DNA of 16,578 nucleotides from Pseudomonadota bacterium (GCA_900299205.1 OMIW01000189.1:1-16578), one strand, 5' to 3'; counted from the stretch's first letter, positions 1 through 7,625 are shown. Notes: generated by a model not told the origin, from the letters alone. Numbers and translations are program-made.

Positions 1-143
1 CAGGTTGCGATAGAGCGATCCTGAGCAATTTTTGAAGAGGAAAAGACACCGGGAGGTTTCAGGAAAACCCGATATAAACCATCCTCTGCGATTAGGCGGA
101 TGAGGGAGAAGGCATGATGTTCAAGGGGGAGGTTTTCTTTCAC
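1..143 (-). CDS. 5' fragment of unidentified gene downstream of glk (possibly pseudouridine synthase-like)
   Basis: Reading leftwards from a GTG at 143-141, 47 codons stay open to the window edge. The GTG overlaps the glucokinase stop codon (TGA at 142-140) in a GTGA arrangement, the usual sign of translational coupling in an operon. The peptide begins VKENLPLEHH and contains EDGLYRVFLKPPGVFSS. The KPPG stretch after a short beta-like segment recalls the N-terminal catalytic-domain edge of RluA-type pseudouridine synthases (typically ..vvdKPaG..), but that resemblance is weak and rests on one motif. No good Shine-Dalgarno is visible, which fits coupling. An open run of 47 codons is only mildly unlikely by chance, so both reality and identity are uncertain. 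Confidence 0.42.
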   Translation of the reverse strand, partial: MKENLPLEHHAFSLIRLIAEDGLYRVFLKPPGVFSSSKIAQDRSIAT

Positions 144-1132
144 ATTTCAGACGCCAAATAGGCAGCTCCATGAAGCCCCGACAGGGGATCTTTGACGACG
201 TAAAGAGGGGTTGCCTCTACGAGGGGTGAGAGTCGACCCTTCGCTAAGAAGCTCGATACAACATCGCCCTCTTTGAGAAGACTCAGAATCTTGCCCGGTA
301 TACCACCGGCGATGTAGATTCCTCCCGAGGCCAAATAGGTCAGCATCATGTTGCCCGCATGCGCGCCCAGCACACTCATAAAGATGGAGAGAGTTTCAGT
401 AGCAAGAGGATCCGAACCTTTCACGGCGGCTTGGCCAATAGCTGCGCTCGGGTCTCCTAATCGGATTGCTTCCGCTAATTCCTTCGATTCGGGCGCAAAT
501 CCCGTGTCGCGGAGAAATGAGTAGATGTTTAAAATGCCGGGCCCCGATATAATTCGCTCGACGCTGACGCGGCCAAACTTTTTAATCAGGTAAGTCAGGA
601 GAGCGATTTCTCTCTCTGAGCGAGGCGCGAAATCGGCATGGCCTCCCTCTGATCCGAGAAGAATAGTTCTTCCTGGTTCTCGATACATAACCGCCTGACC
701 CAATCCAGTGCCCGGAGCTATAACGCAAAAAGCATCGCGCTCATGTACCGCCGCTCCAGGGTGGAGAGTGATGTAGTCAAGCGAACCAAGGTACGGAAGC
801 GATGCTGCAGTGGCGACAAGATCGTTAACAAGCCGCACCCGGGGGATTCGAAGATTATCAGCGAGCTCGAATTCCGTGAGTCGCCACGGGAGGTTTGTGG
901 TTCGAACGGTTCCATCACTCACTGGTCCCGGAACGCCGAAGCAGGCGGCCGTTACCAAATGCTTGTCTTTTCCGACGAAATCTCGCGCCATTTCCTGAAG
1001 GGTGGGGTACGCCTTGCTGTCAAATCGTTCACTCCGATGAATTGCGACGTGGCCATCTTTTGCATGATAAAGAGCGAGAAGAGTTTTAGTACCCCCGACA
1101 TCACCAGCTAAGACAAGAGAAGCTGCAACCAT
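140..1132 (-). CDS. glk: Glucokinase (ATP:glucose 6-phosphotransferase, Glk family)
   Basis: Cytosolic enzyme phosphorylating glucose to glucose-6-phosphate with ATP. The 330-residue product matches the usual length of the E. coli Glk-type family (PF02685). Visible motifs are the phosphate-binding DVGGTKT at residues 11-17, NLPW at 80-83 in the sugar site, LVNDL with the catalytic base Asp104, the adenosine-side APGTGLG at 139-145, the sugar-binding SEGGHADF at 161-168 (Glu162, His165) and GGIYIAGGI at 270-278. The frame stays open to 1342, but the extra 70 residues have no family counterpart. ATG 1132 places DVGGTKT at the normal distance and has AGGA at 1138-1141 upstream, so it is chosen. 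Head-to-head with the GT4 glucan synthase gene across 450 bp; it probably handles glucose released by the neighbouring glucan hydrolases. Its stop overlaps a possible downstream gene. Confidence 0.95.
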   Translation of the reverse strand: MVAASLVLAGDVGGTKTLLALYHAKDGHVAIHRSERFDSKAYPTLQEMARDFVGKDKHLVTAACFGVPGPVSDGTVRTTNLPWRLTEFELADNLRIPRVRLVNDLVATAASLPYLGSLDYITLHPGAAVHERDAFCVIAPGTGLGQAVMYREPGRTILLGSEGGHADFAPRSEREIALLTYLIKKFGRVSVERIISGPGILNIYSFLRDTGFAPESKELAEAIRLGDPSAAIGQAAVKGSDPLATETLSIFMSVLGAHAGNMMLTYLASGGIYIAGGIPGKILSLLKEGDVVSSFLAKGRLSPLVEATPLYVVKDPLSGLHGAAYLASEM

Positions 1133-1137
1133 ACTGT

Positions 1138-1142
1138 TCCTG
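1138..1142 (-). promoter_or_regulatory. Ribosome binding site of glk
   Basis: On the minus strand CAGGA lies about 5 nt before ATG 1132. It supports this ATG over the in-frame extension reaching 1342. Confidence 0.5.
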
Positions 1143-1200
1143 CTGAATTTAACACAGTCCTCAGGGCTGACTCGATCGCACAGGATGCGCGCCCCCGAAC

Positions 1201-1223
1201 AAAGATGGACAGGTGCCATCTTT
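1201..1223. repeat. Perfect inverted repeat, AAAGATGG-N7-CCATCTTT
   Basis: Two 8-bp arms flank a 7-bp centre (acaggtg) in the glk 5' region, 69-91 bp upstream of ATG 1132. There is no T-run on either side, so an intrinsic terminator is unlikely. A repressor operator for glk, or a hairpin in the glk leader RNA, is the natural reading; no regulator is identified. Confidence 0.5.
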
Positions 1224-1517
1224 CTCTCGTATACAACAAGTCTGACCTTTCGTCGAACGGTGTATTTACAGAAAGGGTAATTTTTTTGATTGCAAGCGAC
1301 CTTTTGTTCGGCGATGCATCTATCAAGGGTTCGAAGGTGCAATTCGAATCGGTGAAGAACCTCAAGTGATCTCTCGCGTTTGCGTTAATCGGATAATTTG
1401 TTCTGATTAAAGAAGAGTTTTTTTGCTGCTGTTGGCATTGAAAATCACGGCGGGCTGTGCTTGACTTCTGTTATCGGTGGTAAGTCAGAGCGGTTAGGGG
1501 GTGGTTGATTTTCCTTA

Positions 1518-1586
1518 ATGGTATTCGGCGGTAAAGGGAGGGTCAGAGTCGTAACTATCTTAACTATCTTACGTGCGGTGCGGTGA
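1518..1586 (+). CDS. Possible 22-codon leader ORF before the GT4 gene
   Basis: ATG 1518 opens a 22-codon frame beginning MVFGGKGRVR and containing TILTIL, ending in TGA at 1584-1586. The stop overlaps the GT4 start region as GTGATG, so the TGA shares its last base with ATG 1586. A G-rich stretch, GGGGGTGG at 1497-1504, could act as Shine-Dalgarno with a rather long 13-nt spacing. The GT4 start has no Shine-Dalgarno of its own, so translation could be coupled through this ORF. Without comparative data this may be chance. Confidence 0.3.
   Translation: MVFGGKGRVRVVTILTILRAVR
1552..1569 (+). repeat. Tandem 9-bp repeat TAACTATCT x2
   Basis: Two perfect adjacent copies at 1552-1560 and 1561-1569, followed by a second tandem pair GTGCG x2 at 1573-1582 abutting the GT4 start. 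The 9-bp copies encode TIL TIL in the possible leader ORF. Confidence 0.8.
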
Positions 1587-2917
1587 TGAAGGTACTGATG
1601 CTTGGTTGGGAGTATCCGCCCCATATCACAGGGGGGCTCGGTACGGCGTGCGAAGGGCTGACCATGGCCCTTGCGCGAGGGGGGATCGACATATCCTTCG
1701 TGGTACCCGCGCTTCTCGGGGGAGAGCGCGCGCCTCACATGACGCTCATCGATTCTCGGGAGGGTCCGTCTAGGGCTCTTCGAAAGGAGGGTTCAGGAGT
1801 ATCGTTATCGTCCGAGATTGCGAAGAGTCACATAAAGACGCTTTTTGGGTGTTATGCTCGGCAAGAAGAATTAGAGATAGGTTTTAATGAGCTTTCCCAG
1901 CGATTGATGGATGCTCAGGTAACTGAGATTGAGGAAGCGGAAGAGGTTGAAGATGAAGAGAGCCTTACATTCAAAAAGGCACCTCATGGGTCGCGCTACG
2001 GCGGCAATATGATGGATGAGGTCTACGGTTTTTCTCAGCGCGTTGCTCAACTTGCGACGAAACTCGACTTTGATTTGATACATGCGCACGACTGGATGAC
2101 TTACCCGGCAGGAGTGGTTGCCTCTCGGTTGACAGGTAAGCCGCTCGTGACCCATGTGCACAGTCTTGAGTACGATCGGAGTGGGCAGACGGTTCATCCG
2201 ACAATTCACGGAATTGAGCGACTCGGAATTGAAAGCTCGGGGGCGGTGATTGCGGTCAGCGCTTACACCCGTTCGGTGGTGATCGATCAGCATCCGGTGG
2301 AAGGTGAGCGGGTATTTGTCGTCCACAATGGGGTGTCAGGGAAATATCGTCGATCCTTTCGACGGCGGACCGAGAAAAAAAATCGGGGGAAGACGGTGCT
2401 CTTTCTGGGACGGATAACTTTTCAGAAGGGTCCCGACTATCTTGTTGAAGCCGCTTCTCGGGTCATACGGCACATTCCCGAGGTCAAATTCATTATCGCG
2501 GGTACGGGCGATATGCTGCCCCGACTCGTTGGACGGGTAAACGATTTGGGATTGCAGGCCCACTTCGATTTTCCGGGGTTCCTATCGGGTTCTGACGTTG
2601 AGCGGATTATGCGGCAATCGGATCTGTACGTTATGCCGTCTGTGTCGGAGCCATTTGGCATTTCAGCTCTTGAGGCGATTTCATGCGATACTCCGTGTCT
2701 GATCTCCAAGCAGTCGGGGGTGGGGGAGGTTCTTCGCCATGCGCTCAAGGTTGATTTCTGGGATGTCGACAGGATGGCAGATCTCATGATTAATGCGCTC
2801 CTCTATCCGAGTATGCGATATGAGATGGTCAGAAATGCCTCTCGGGAGGCCCAGCGTCTCCGGTGGGGGCCAGCTGCCCATCGTACTGTTGAGGTATATC
2901 GTTCGGTCCTGGGGTGA
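1583..2917 (+). CDS. GT4-family glycosyltransferase, glycogen synthase-like
   Basis: Probable alpha-glucan synthase using a nucleotide- or phospho-activated glucose donor; the donor cannot be read from sequence. The 444-residue protein has the GT-B fold signatures of the GT4 glycogen/starch-synthase-like group. They are GWEYPPHITGGLGTACEGL at residues 8-26 (glycine loop), HAHDWMT near 168-174, HVHSLEYDR at 191-199, GRITFQKG at 276-283 opening the C-terminal Rossmann domain, and the E-x7-E motif with Glu356 and Glu364 in SEPFGISALEA. The N-terminal domain carries an acidic insertion around 112-128. Start is GTG 1583 or ATG 1586; neither has a nearby Shine-Dalgarno and no in-frame start lies further up before a stop at 1532. 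First gene of a plus-strand run with a GH57 enzyme, which supports a glucan rather than a lipopolysaccharide role. Confidence 0.88.
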   Translation: MMKVLMLGWEYPPHITGGLGTACEGLTMALARGGIDISFVVPALLGGERAPHMTLIDSREGPSRALRKEGSGVSLSSEIAKSHIKTLFGCYARQEELEIGFNELSQRLMDAQVTEIEEAEEVEDEESLTFKKAPHGSRYGGNMMDEVYGFSQRVAQLATKLDFDLIHAHDWMTYPAGVVASRLTGKPLVTHVHSLEYDRSGQTVHPTIHGIERLGIESSGAVIAVSAYTRSVVIDQHPVEGERVFVVHNGVSGKYRRSFRRRTEKKNRGKTVLFLGRITFQKGPDYLVEAASRVIRHIPEVKFIIAGTGDMLPRLVGRVNDLGLQAHFDFPGFLSGSDVERIMRQSDLYVMPSVSEPFGISALEAISCDTPCLISKQSGVGEVLRHALKVDFWDVDRMADLMINALLYPSMRYEMVRNASREAQRLRWGPAAHRTVEVYRSVLG

Positions 2918-3062
2918 AAGGGATTCGCTTTTAATGGGTAGAGTGGGGTTTAAAGACGGTTGTTTTGCTCTCGGGGGCAGGGGGCCCTCTCGCCAGATGC
3001 GTCCCCCGAAAAAATGAAAAAGGTAAATTTTATCGGTGTAGGTGTTTCGCCAGCTTAACTTC
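2918..3062 (+). other. Intergenic region between GT4 and GH57 genes, with a possible hairpin
   Basis: Arms TCGGGGG (2971-2977) and CCCCCGA (3003-3009) can pair across a 25-nt GC-rich loop containing GGGCCC. An A-run follows rather than a T-run, so it is not a classical plus-strand terminator. It could be a processing or stability element between the two genes. No promoter is evident. Confidence 0.3.
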
Positions 3063-3067
3063 GGAGG
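3063..3067 (+). promoter_or_regulatory. Ribosome binding site of the GH57 gene
   Basis: Canonical GGAGG 8 nt before ATG 3076. It fixes the start there rather than at the earlier in-frame codon at 2965. Confidence 0.8.
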
Positions 3068-3075
3068 ACTACGGT

Positions 3076-4293
3076 ATGCCATCAGTTTGTTTTTACTTTC
3101 AGGTCCATCAACCGTTTCGGCTCCGGCCCTTCTCTTACTTTGACTCTTCTCCTCAGCTATCCTACTTCGACGATCAGAAAAATGGGGAGATAGCCCGCAA
3201 AGTGGCGGAAAAATGCTACATTCCGACCAATCGGTTGATGCTCGAGCTGATTGATCGGCATCAGGGTGACTTTAAGATCTCATACTCGATAACTGGTGTC
3301 GCGATTGAGCAGATGGAGCGATACACTCCTGAAGTGCTCGAGCTCTTCTGTCAGTTGGCGAAGACAGGGTGTGTCGAGTTTATCGGGGAAACCTACTACC
3401 ACTCGCTGGCGGCGTTGTATGATCCCGCGGAATTTCGGGAGCAGGTTGCGCGACATCAGTCCATCACTGAGGCTCTCTTCGGTCAGCGACCGACGGTATT
3501 TCGAAACACCGAGTTGATATTCTCTGACGATATTGCCCGATTGGTGGCCCCGCTGGGATTCAAGGCGATTATTGCGGAGGGGGCGGATGACATCCTCGGA
3601 TGGCGTAGCCCGAACTTCGTGTATGACAGCGCGGTGGCACCGATCAAGTTGCTTCTCAAAAACTACCGGCTCTCCGATGACGTAGCTTTCCGATTCTCAA
3701 ATCGCGGGTGGGCTGAGTGGCCTCTGACGGCGGATAGATACGCTCATTGGATTCATCAGGTGAGTGGTAATGGGGATACGGTCAACCTTTTCATGGACTA
3801 TGAGACGTTTGGTGAGCACCAGTGGAGTTGCACAGGAATTTTTGATTTCATGCGCTCGTTGCCGTCAATGGTCAAGCAGCACTCCGACTGGAAGTTTAGC
3901 ACCCCGAGCGAGGTTATCGGCCAGTACCCATCAGTGGCACCCATTTCGTTTCATCGATTGACCTCGTGGGCAGATATCGAGCGGGATATCACGGCGTGGC
4001 GAGGGAATCGGATGCAGGAACAAGCTTTTGATATGTGCTATGATCTTGGGTCTGAGGTCAAATGGCAGCAGGATGGAGCGTTGCTCGATGCGTGGCGAAA
4101 GCTTCAGACCTCCGACCACTTTTACTACATGTGCACCAAATGGTTTGCAGACGGCGATGTACATGCCTACTTCAGTCCATACGCGAGCCCTTACGATGGA
4201 TTCGTGAACTACATGAATGTATTCCGTGACTTTCGTGATCAGGTTGTCGCTCGTGCAGGAGGACGGCAGGTTAAGCGAGCGGTCGCGGGATAG
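3076..4293 (+). CDS. GH57 glycoside hydrolase (alpha-amylase / glucanotransferase type)
   Basis: Retaining enzyme of the GH57 (beta/alpha)7-barrel family acting on alpha-1,4-glucans; hydrolysis versus 4-alpha-glucanotransfer cannot be decided. The 405-residue product shows the conserved regions in order. They are FQVHQPFR at 8-15, EFIGETYYHSL at 101-111, VFRNTELIFSDD at 141-152 with the expected nucleophile Glu146, and FMDYETFGEHQW at 239-250 with the expected acid/base Asp241. WFADGDVHAYFSPY lies at 356-369. The length fits the short MJ1611-type amylases rather than the longer GH57 branching enzymes with an extra C-terminal domain. No signal peptide, so cytosolic. ATG 3076 has GGAGG 8 nt upstream; upstream in-frame residues look non-homologous. 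Its position behind the GT4 synthase matches a glycogen synthesis/remodelling pair. Confidence 0.92.
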   Translation: MPSVCFYFQVHQPFRLRPFSYFDSSPQLSYFDDQKNGEIARKVAEKCYIPTNRLMLELIDRHQGDFKISYSITGVAIEQMERYTPEVLELFCQLAKTGCVEFIGETYYHSLAALYDPAEFREQVARHQSITEALFGQRPTVFRNTELIFSDDIARLVAPLGFKAIIAEGADDILGWRSPNFVYDSAVAPIKLLLKNYRLSDDVAFRFSNRGWAEWPLTADRYAHWIHQVSGNGDTVNLFMDYETFGEHQWSCTGIFDFMRSLPSMVKQHSDWKFSTPSEVIGQYPSVAPISFHRLTSWADIERDITAWRGNRMQEQAFDMCYDLGSEVKWQQDGALLDAWRKLQTSDHFYYMCTKWFADGDVHAYFSPYASPYDGFVNYMNVFRDFRDQVVARAGGRQVKRAVAG

Positions 4294-4351
4294 AGCTAAC
4301 GACAATCATGGGTGAAGGGTAGAGGGTTACGAGAGAAAAAGGGGGCTTACG

Positions 4352-4591
4352 ATGATCCCACCGGCAGATGTTAAAGAGAAACTAGCTCAAGAGTTTCCGG
4401 GAGCAGTGATTGAAATAACTGATCTCACGGGGGGTATGGATCATTATCGGATTGTTATTGAGTGGAGTGGATTTTCAGGTTTGTCCTCGGTAGCGCGTCA
4501 TCGCCTGGTACACTCAGCGCTTCGAGAAGAGCTAAAGGGCCCGATTCATGCGATTACGCTTCAGTTAAGTGAGGGAGCGTTGGCAAGATAG
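4352..4591 (+). CDS. bolA: BolA-family protein
   Basis: Small (79 residues) class-II KH-like fold protein that partners CGFS glutaredoxins in [2Fe-2S] cluster handling and iron signalling. Recognised by GGMDHYRIVIEW at 27-38 (His31 is a candidate cluster-side ligand) and by the family signature FSGLSSVARHRLVHSAL at 41-57 with the RHR turn, then a HAITLQL strand near 66-72. The A/G-rich aaaaaggggg at 4336-4345 precedes ATG 4352 by 6 nt. It lies 58 nt after the GH57 stop and 45 nt before the glutaredoxin gene; that pairing strongly supports the identification. No terminator is visible after the GH57 gene, so co-transcription with the glucan genes is possible, though no functional link is obvious. 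Confidence 0.9.
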   Translation: MIPPADVKEKLAQEFPGAVIEITDLTGGMDHYRIVIEWSGFSGLSSVARHRLVHSALREELKGPIHAITLQLSEGALAR

Positions 4592-4625
4592 TCGCCATTC
4601 GATAGCGAGCAGAATTACGAAAAAC

Positions 4626-4633
4626 GGAGGGGG
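4626..4633 (+). promoter_or_regulatory. Ribosome binding site of the glutaredoxin gene
   Basis: GGAGGGGG ends 3 nt before GTG 4637 (core GGAGG 6 nt away). It supports the GTG start, which gives a normal glutaredoxin N-terminus. Confidence 0.75.
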
Positions 4634-4636
4634 TTT

Positions 4637-4960
4637 GTGTCGGTAGAGAGAAATGTTCAGGAAGAGATAGAGCAGCTTGTTAAGGGGAGCCGTGTGGTCC
4701 TTTTTATGAAGGGTACGCCAAACCGCCCGATGTGTGGATTCTCGGCGCGAGCGGCTGCGATTCTTGGTGAGTACGGGGTGCCATTCCGCGCGGTCGACGT
4801 ACTGCAGGATGAGGAAATCCGGAACGGAATAAAAGAGTACGCAGACTGGCCGACTATTCCGCAACTGTTCGTCGCAGCGGAGTTCATCGGCGGTTCTGAC
4901 ATCATGGCGTCGCTGCATGAGTCAGGGGAGCTGCGAGAATTGTTGATTGAAGAAGGGTGA
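4637..4960 (+). CDS. grxD: Monothiol CGFS glutaredoxin (Grx4/GrxD type)
   Basis: Single-domain monothiol glutaredoxin that binds a glutathione-ligated [2Fe-2S] cluster as a homodimer or with BolA, acting in Fe-S delivery. The 107-residue protein has Lys25 in FMKGTP, the CGFS active site at 33-36, the cis-proline motif WPTIPQLF at 71-78 and the glutathione-binding GGSDI at 85-89. All hallmark residues are present. The start is GTG with a strong GGAGGGGG site. Directly downstream of bolA, a classical pairing. It ends 13 bp from the stop of the convergent GH63 gene. Confidence 0.96.
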   Translation: MSVERNVQEEIEQLVKGSRVVLFMKGTPNRPMCGFSARAAAILGEYGVPFRAVDVLQDEEIRNGIKEYADWPTIPQLFVAAEFIGGSDIMASLHESGELRELLIEEG

Positions 4961-4973
4961 GGAGCCTTCGTCG

Positions 4974-7610
4974 TTACCTAGTTAAATATCTCGCCACGAG
5001 GGCGGTCCATCCCGTTTGGTGCGATGCTCCCAATCCGCGACCGTTGTCGCCATGAAAGTATTCGTAGAACAGGATAAGATCTTGCCAGTCGGGTTTTTGG
5101 TGGTAGAGCGAGCAATCGCCATGTGCGGGGATGCGGCCGTCGTGTCCTCTTTTAAAAAGGCGGGCATGCCTTCGTGATAATTCTTCGGCAGCGTGTTTAA
5201 GGGTAACTCGGTTGCCTGAGCCGGTGGGAAAGTCAACAAGGAACTCATCACCATAGAAGTGATGATATCGTTCGAGCGCTTCAATTATCAGATAATTTAT
5301 AGGAAACCATACGGGACCTCGCCAATTTGAATTACCCCCAAACATGTTAGTGCTCGATTCGGCCGGAGCGTAGTCGACCCGGAACTCCTGGGAGCCAAAT
5401 CGCATAATATAGGGGTATTCTTGGTGAATCTTTGACATCGAGCGAATCCCATACGGAGAGAGAAACTGTTCTTCATCAAAGAGATGGTATAAGACGCGGC
5501 GAAGCTGACGCTCCGAGGGGATCGCGAGAAGGTACATTCCGCCAAGAGAACCTACAACCTCTGAGCGATATGAGAGGTGTCCGGCCAGATCAGGTCGATT
5601 CTCGAGAAACCAACGCATCCGCTTGTCAAAACCGGGTAGCTGTTTGATCACAGCCTCCTCGAGCACTTCGACCGCGAGGATCGGTATCAACCCTACCAGA
5701 GATCTGACCCGTAGCGGGATCGGCTTTCCCTCTGATTGGAGCTGATCGTAATAGAATCCATCGAGTTCATCCCAGAGGCCAGTGCCACCCAGTCGATTGA
5801 TGGAATCGGTGATTGCTACAAAATGCTCAAAGAACTTGGATGCGATATCTCCGTACACGCCGTTGTATGATGCCAGCTCGAGAGATATCGAGAGCATCGT
5901 TGCACAGTAAAATGCCATCCATGCAGTGGCATCTGCCTGTTCGAGTGACTCTCCTGTGGGTAGGGGCGCTGAACGATCAAATACTCCGATATTATCGAGC
6001 CCGAGAAACCCGCCACTAAAAAGGTTATCGCCGTTCGCATCCTTTCGGTTGATCCACCAGGTAAAGTTGAGCAGTAACTTGTGAAAGGTCCGTTCGAGAA
6101 AGGCTCTATCCCTTTTACCCGGGTTCGCGGTCATCTTGTAAACCCGCCAACACGCCCACGCATGGACTGGAGGATTGACATCGGAGAACGCAAATTCATA
6201 AGCAGGTATCTGCCCGTTTGGGTGCATGTACCATTCGCGTAAGAAAAGGATAAGCTGCTGCTTAGCAAAGTCTGGGTCGATCTTCGCAAACGGGATCATG
6301 TGGAATGCCAAATCCCATGCGGCATACCACGGATATTCCCATTTATCGGGCATGCTGATGACGTCTCGATTGTAGAGATGTTGCCAGTCGCGGTTGCGAA
6401 CTCCCGCGCGCCCCTTGTCGGGGGGTGGTTGACTGGGATCTCCTTCTACCCATTCTCGGACTGCGTAATAGTAAAATTGCTTGGTCCAAAGGAGGCCCGC
6501 GTAGGCCTGTAGCGTAATTTCGGCATCCTCAGGATTTTTGGGTAGCTGATCTCTGTAAAACCGTTCAAGCTCCCGAATTCGTGTCTCGAAGATGTGATCA
6601 AACTGCTCGTCGAAAAGAGATTTTCCTCGCTCGGTTGATCTTACTAATCGCAGTCGGAATGTTACCGATTCTCCCGCAGGAATAGTTTGCGAAAGGTGAA
6701 AGGCGGCTTTTGTGCCCTCGTGAGCGGCGTTTATGACGTCCCTTCGCCCACCGATCACATAATCATGGAAGGCATCCTTAACGTAGCGGGTGACACTGGG
6801 GACCCCGAAGAGTCGCTCTGCATTTGTTTCATTCTCGGTGAAAACAACGGCAAGGGCGCCGTTTCGAGGGTCTGAATGAAACTCGAATTTTTCAAGTGTG
6901 GGGTGATCAGCACGGATGCTCCCGTCGGCAGAGAGGGAGAGATGAGGCTTAATGGTATATCCCTCTCCGGTCCTTCCCCATGACCAGGTGTTGCGAAACC
7001 ACACGGTCGGGAGAACGTGCAGCGGGGCGGCGTCCGGACCACGGTTATGGGCGGTGATACGAATTAAGATGTCATCGACGGAGCTTTTTGCATATTCGAC
7101 AAAAACGTCAAAGTATCTGTTGTTGTTGAATACTCCGGTATCGGTGATCTCAAACTCCCGATCGCCACGACGGCGATATTGGTTTTCCTGGAAAAGCTGA
7201 GCATACGGAAATGAGGTCTGTGGATACTTGTAAAGACCCTTCATGTAAGCATGCGAAGGAAGTCCACGGAGGTAGTAGTAACACTCCTTCACATCCTCAC
7301 CGTTGTTACCTTCGGGGCCGGTGAGCCCAAAAAGTCTCTCCTTGAGGATAGGGTCAGCACCATTCCAGAGCGCAGGAGCAAAGCAAAGGCGGCACTCTCT
7401 GTCGGTGAATCCGAGAAGTCCATCCTCGCCCCAACGATACGCTCTGCTTCGGGCATGGTCGTGGGAGAGGTAGCCCCAACACGACCCATCGGGAGAGTAA
7501 TCCTCTCTTACGGTCCCCCATTGTCGGTCTGATAGGTAGGGTCCCCAGCGCTTCCAGTGCTTCAGTCGCCTTTCGTCTTCACTGAGTCGTCGCGATTCAG
7601 GGTCATTCAT
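4974..7610 (-). CDS. GH63 / MGH1-type glucosidase
   Basis: Large (878 residues) inverting alpha-glucosidase of the bacterial GH63 group, often annotated only as 'glucosidase'; probable role is removing glucose from alpha-gluco-oligosaccharides. The N-terminal beta-rich domain has QWGTVREDYSPDG at 30-42, HDHARSRAYRWGEDG at 50-64 and the conserved LKERLFGLTGPEGNNGEDVKE region near 89-109. The (alpha/alpha)6 barrel begins near 360. It carries WEYPWYAAWDLAFH at 424-437, where Asp433 is the likely general acid, GNSNWRGPVWFPIN at 759-772, and GASHQTGWTALVA at 861-873. No signal peptide, so cytosolic. ATG 7610 has AGGAGG (7620-7625) 9 nt upstream. It follows the GH133 gene by 75 bp and is probably in one operon with it: debranching followed by oligosaccharide trimming. 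The exact substrate is not determinable. Confidence 0.9.
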   Translation of the reverse strand: MNDPESRRLSEDERRLKHWKRWGPYLSDRQWGTVREDYSPDGSCWGYLSHDHARSRAYRWGEDGLLGFTDRECRLCFAPALWNGADPILKERLFGLTGPEGNNGEDVKECYYYLRGLPSHAYMKGLYKYPQTSFPYAQLFQENQYRRRGDREFEITDTGVFNNNRYFDVFVEYAKSSVDDILIRITAHNRGPDAAPLHVLPTVWFRNTWSWGRTGEGYTIKPHLSLSADGSIRADHPTLEKFEFHSDPRNGALAVVFTENETNAERLFGVPSVTRYVKDAFHDYVIGGRRDVINAAHEGTKAAFHLSQTIPAGESVTFRLRLVRSTERGKSLFDEQFDHIFETRIRELERFYRDQLPKNPEDAEITLQAYAGLLWTKQFYYYAVREWVEGDPSQPPPDKGRAGVRNRDWQHLYNRDVISMPDKWEYPWYAAWDLAFHMIPFAKIDPDFAKQQLILFLREWYMHPNGQIPAYEFAFSDVNPPVHAWACWRVYKMTANPGKRDRAFLERTFHKLLLNFTWWINRKDANGDNLFSGGFLGLDNIGVFDRSAPLPTGESLEQADATAWMAFYCATMLSISLELASYNGVYGDIASKFFEHFVAITDSINRLGGTGLWDELDGFYYDQLQSEGKPIPLRVRSLVGLIPILAVEVLEEAVIKQLPGFDKRMRWFLENRPDLAGHLSYRSEVVGSLGGMYLLAIPSERQLRRVLYHLFDEEQFLSPYGIRSMSKIHQEYPYIMRFGSQEFRVDYAPAESSTNMFGGNSNWRGPVWFPINYLIIEALERYHHFYGDEFLVDFPTGSGNRVTLKHAAEELSRRHARLFKRGHDGRIPAHGDCSLYHQKPDWQDLILFYEYFHGDNGRGLGASHQTGWTALVARYLTR

Positions 7611-7619
7611 GGCGTTTGG

Positions 7620-7625
7620 CCTCCT
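7620..7625 (-). promoter_or_regulatory. Ribosome binding site of the GH63 gene
   Basis: AGGAGG on the minus strand, 9 nt before ATG 7610. Confidence 0.75.

Larger units (their letters stand above)
1133..1582. other. 450-bp divergent intergenic region between glk and the GT4 gene
   Basis: It must hold the promoters of both divergent genes. I see no convincing sigma70 pair. GATAAT at 1392-1397 (plus) is a fair -10 without a matching -35, and TTGACT at 1461-1466 (plus) is a fair -35 without a -10. On the minus strand TATACG (about 1227-1232) is a weak -10. Symmetric elements: a perfect 8-bp palindrome at 1201-1223; TTAATC/GATTAA at 1385-1390 and 1405-1410; TGACTT/AAGTCA at 1462-1467 and 1482-1487. 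Tandem repeats and a possible 22-codon ORF lie at the 3' end (separate entries). T7 runs occur at 1281-1287 and 1418-1424. Confidence 0.7.

Noticed and set aside
1133-1342. In-frame N-terminal extension of glucokinase by 70 residues
   Set aside because: No Glk-family counterpart; ATG 1132 has a Shine-Dalgarno and places DVGGTKT at the normal position.
2965-3075. In-frame N-terminal extension of the GH57 enzyme by 37 residues
   Set aside because: GGAGG at 3063-3067 clearly serves ATG 3076, and the extra residues do not look like the family.
4961-4973. Bidirectional terminator between grxD and the GH63 gene
   Set aside because: Only 13 bp separate the two stop codons and no stem with a T-run is present.
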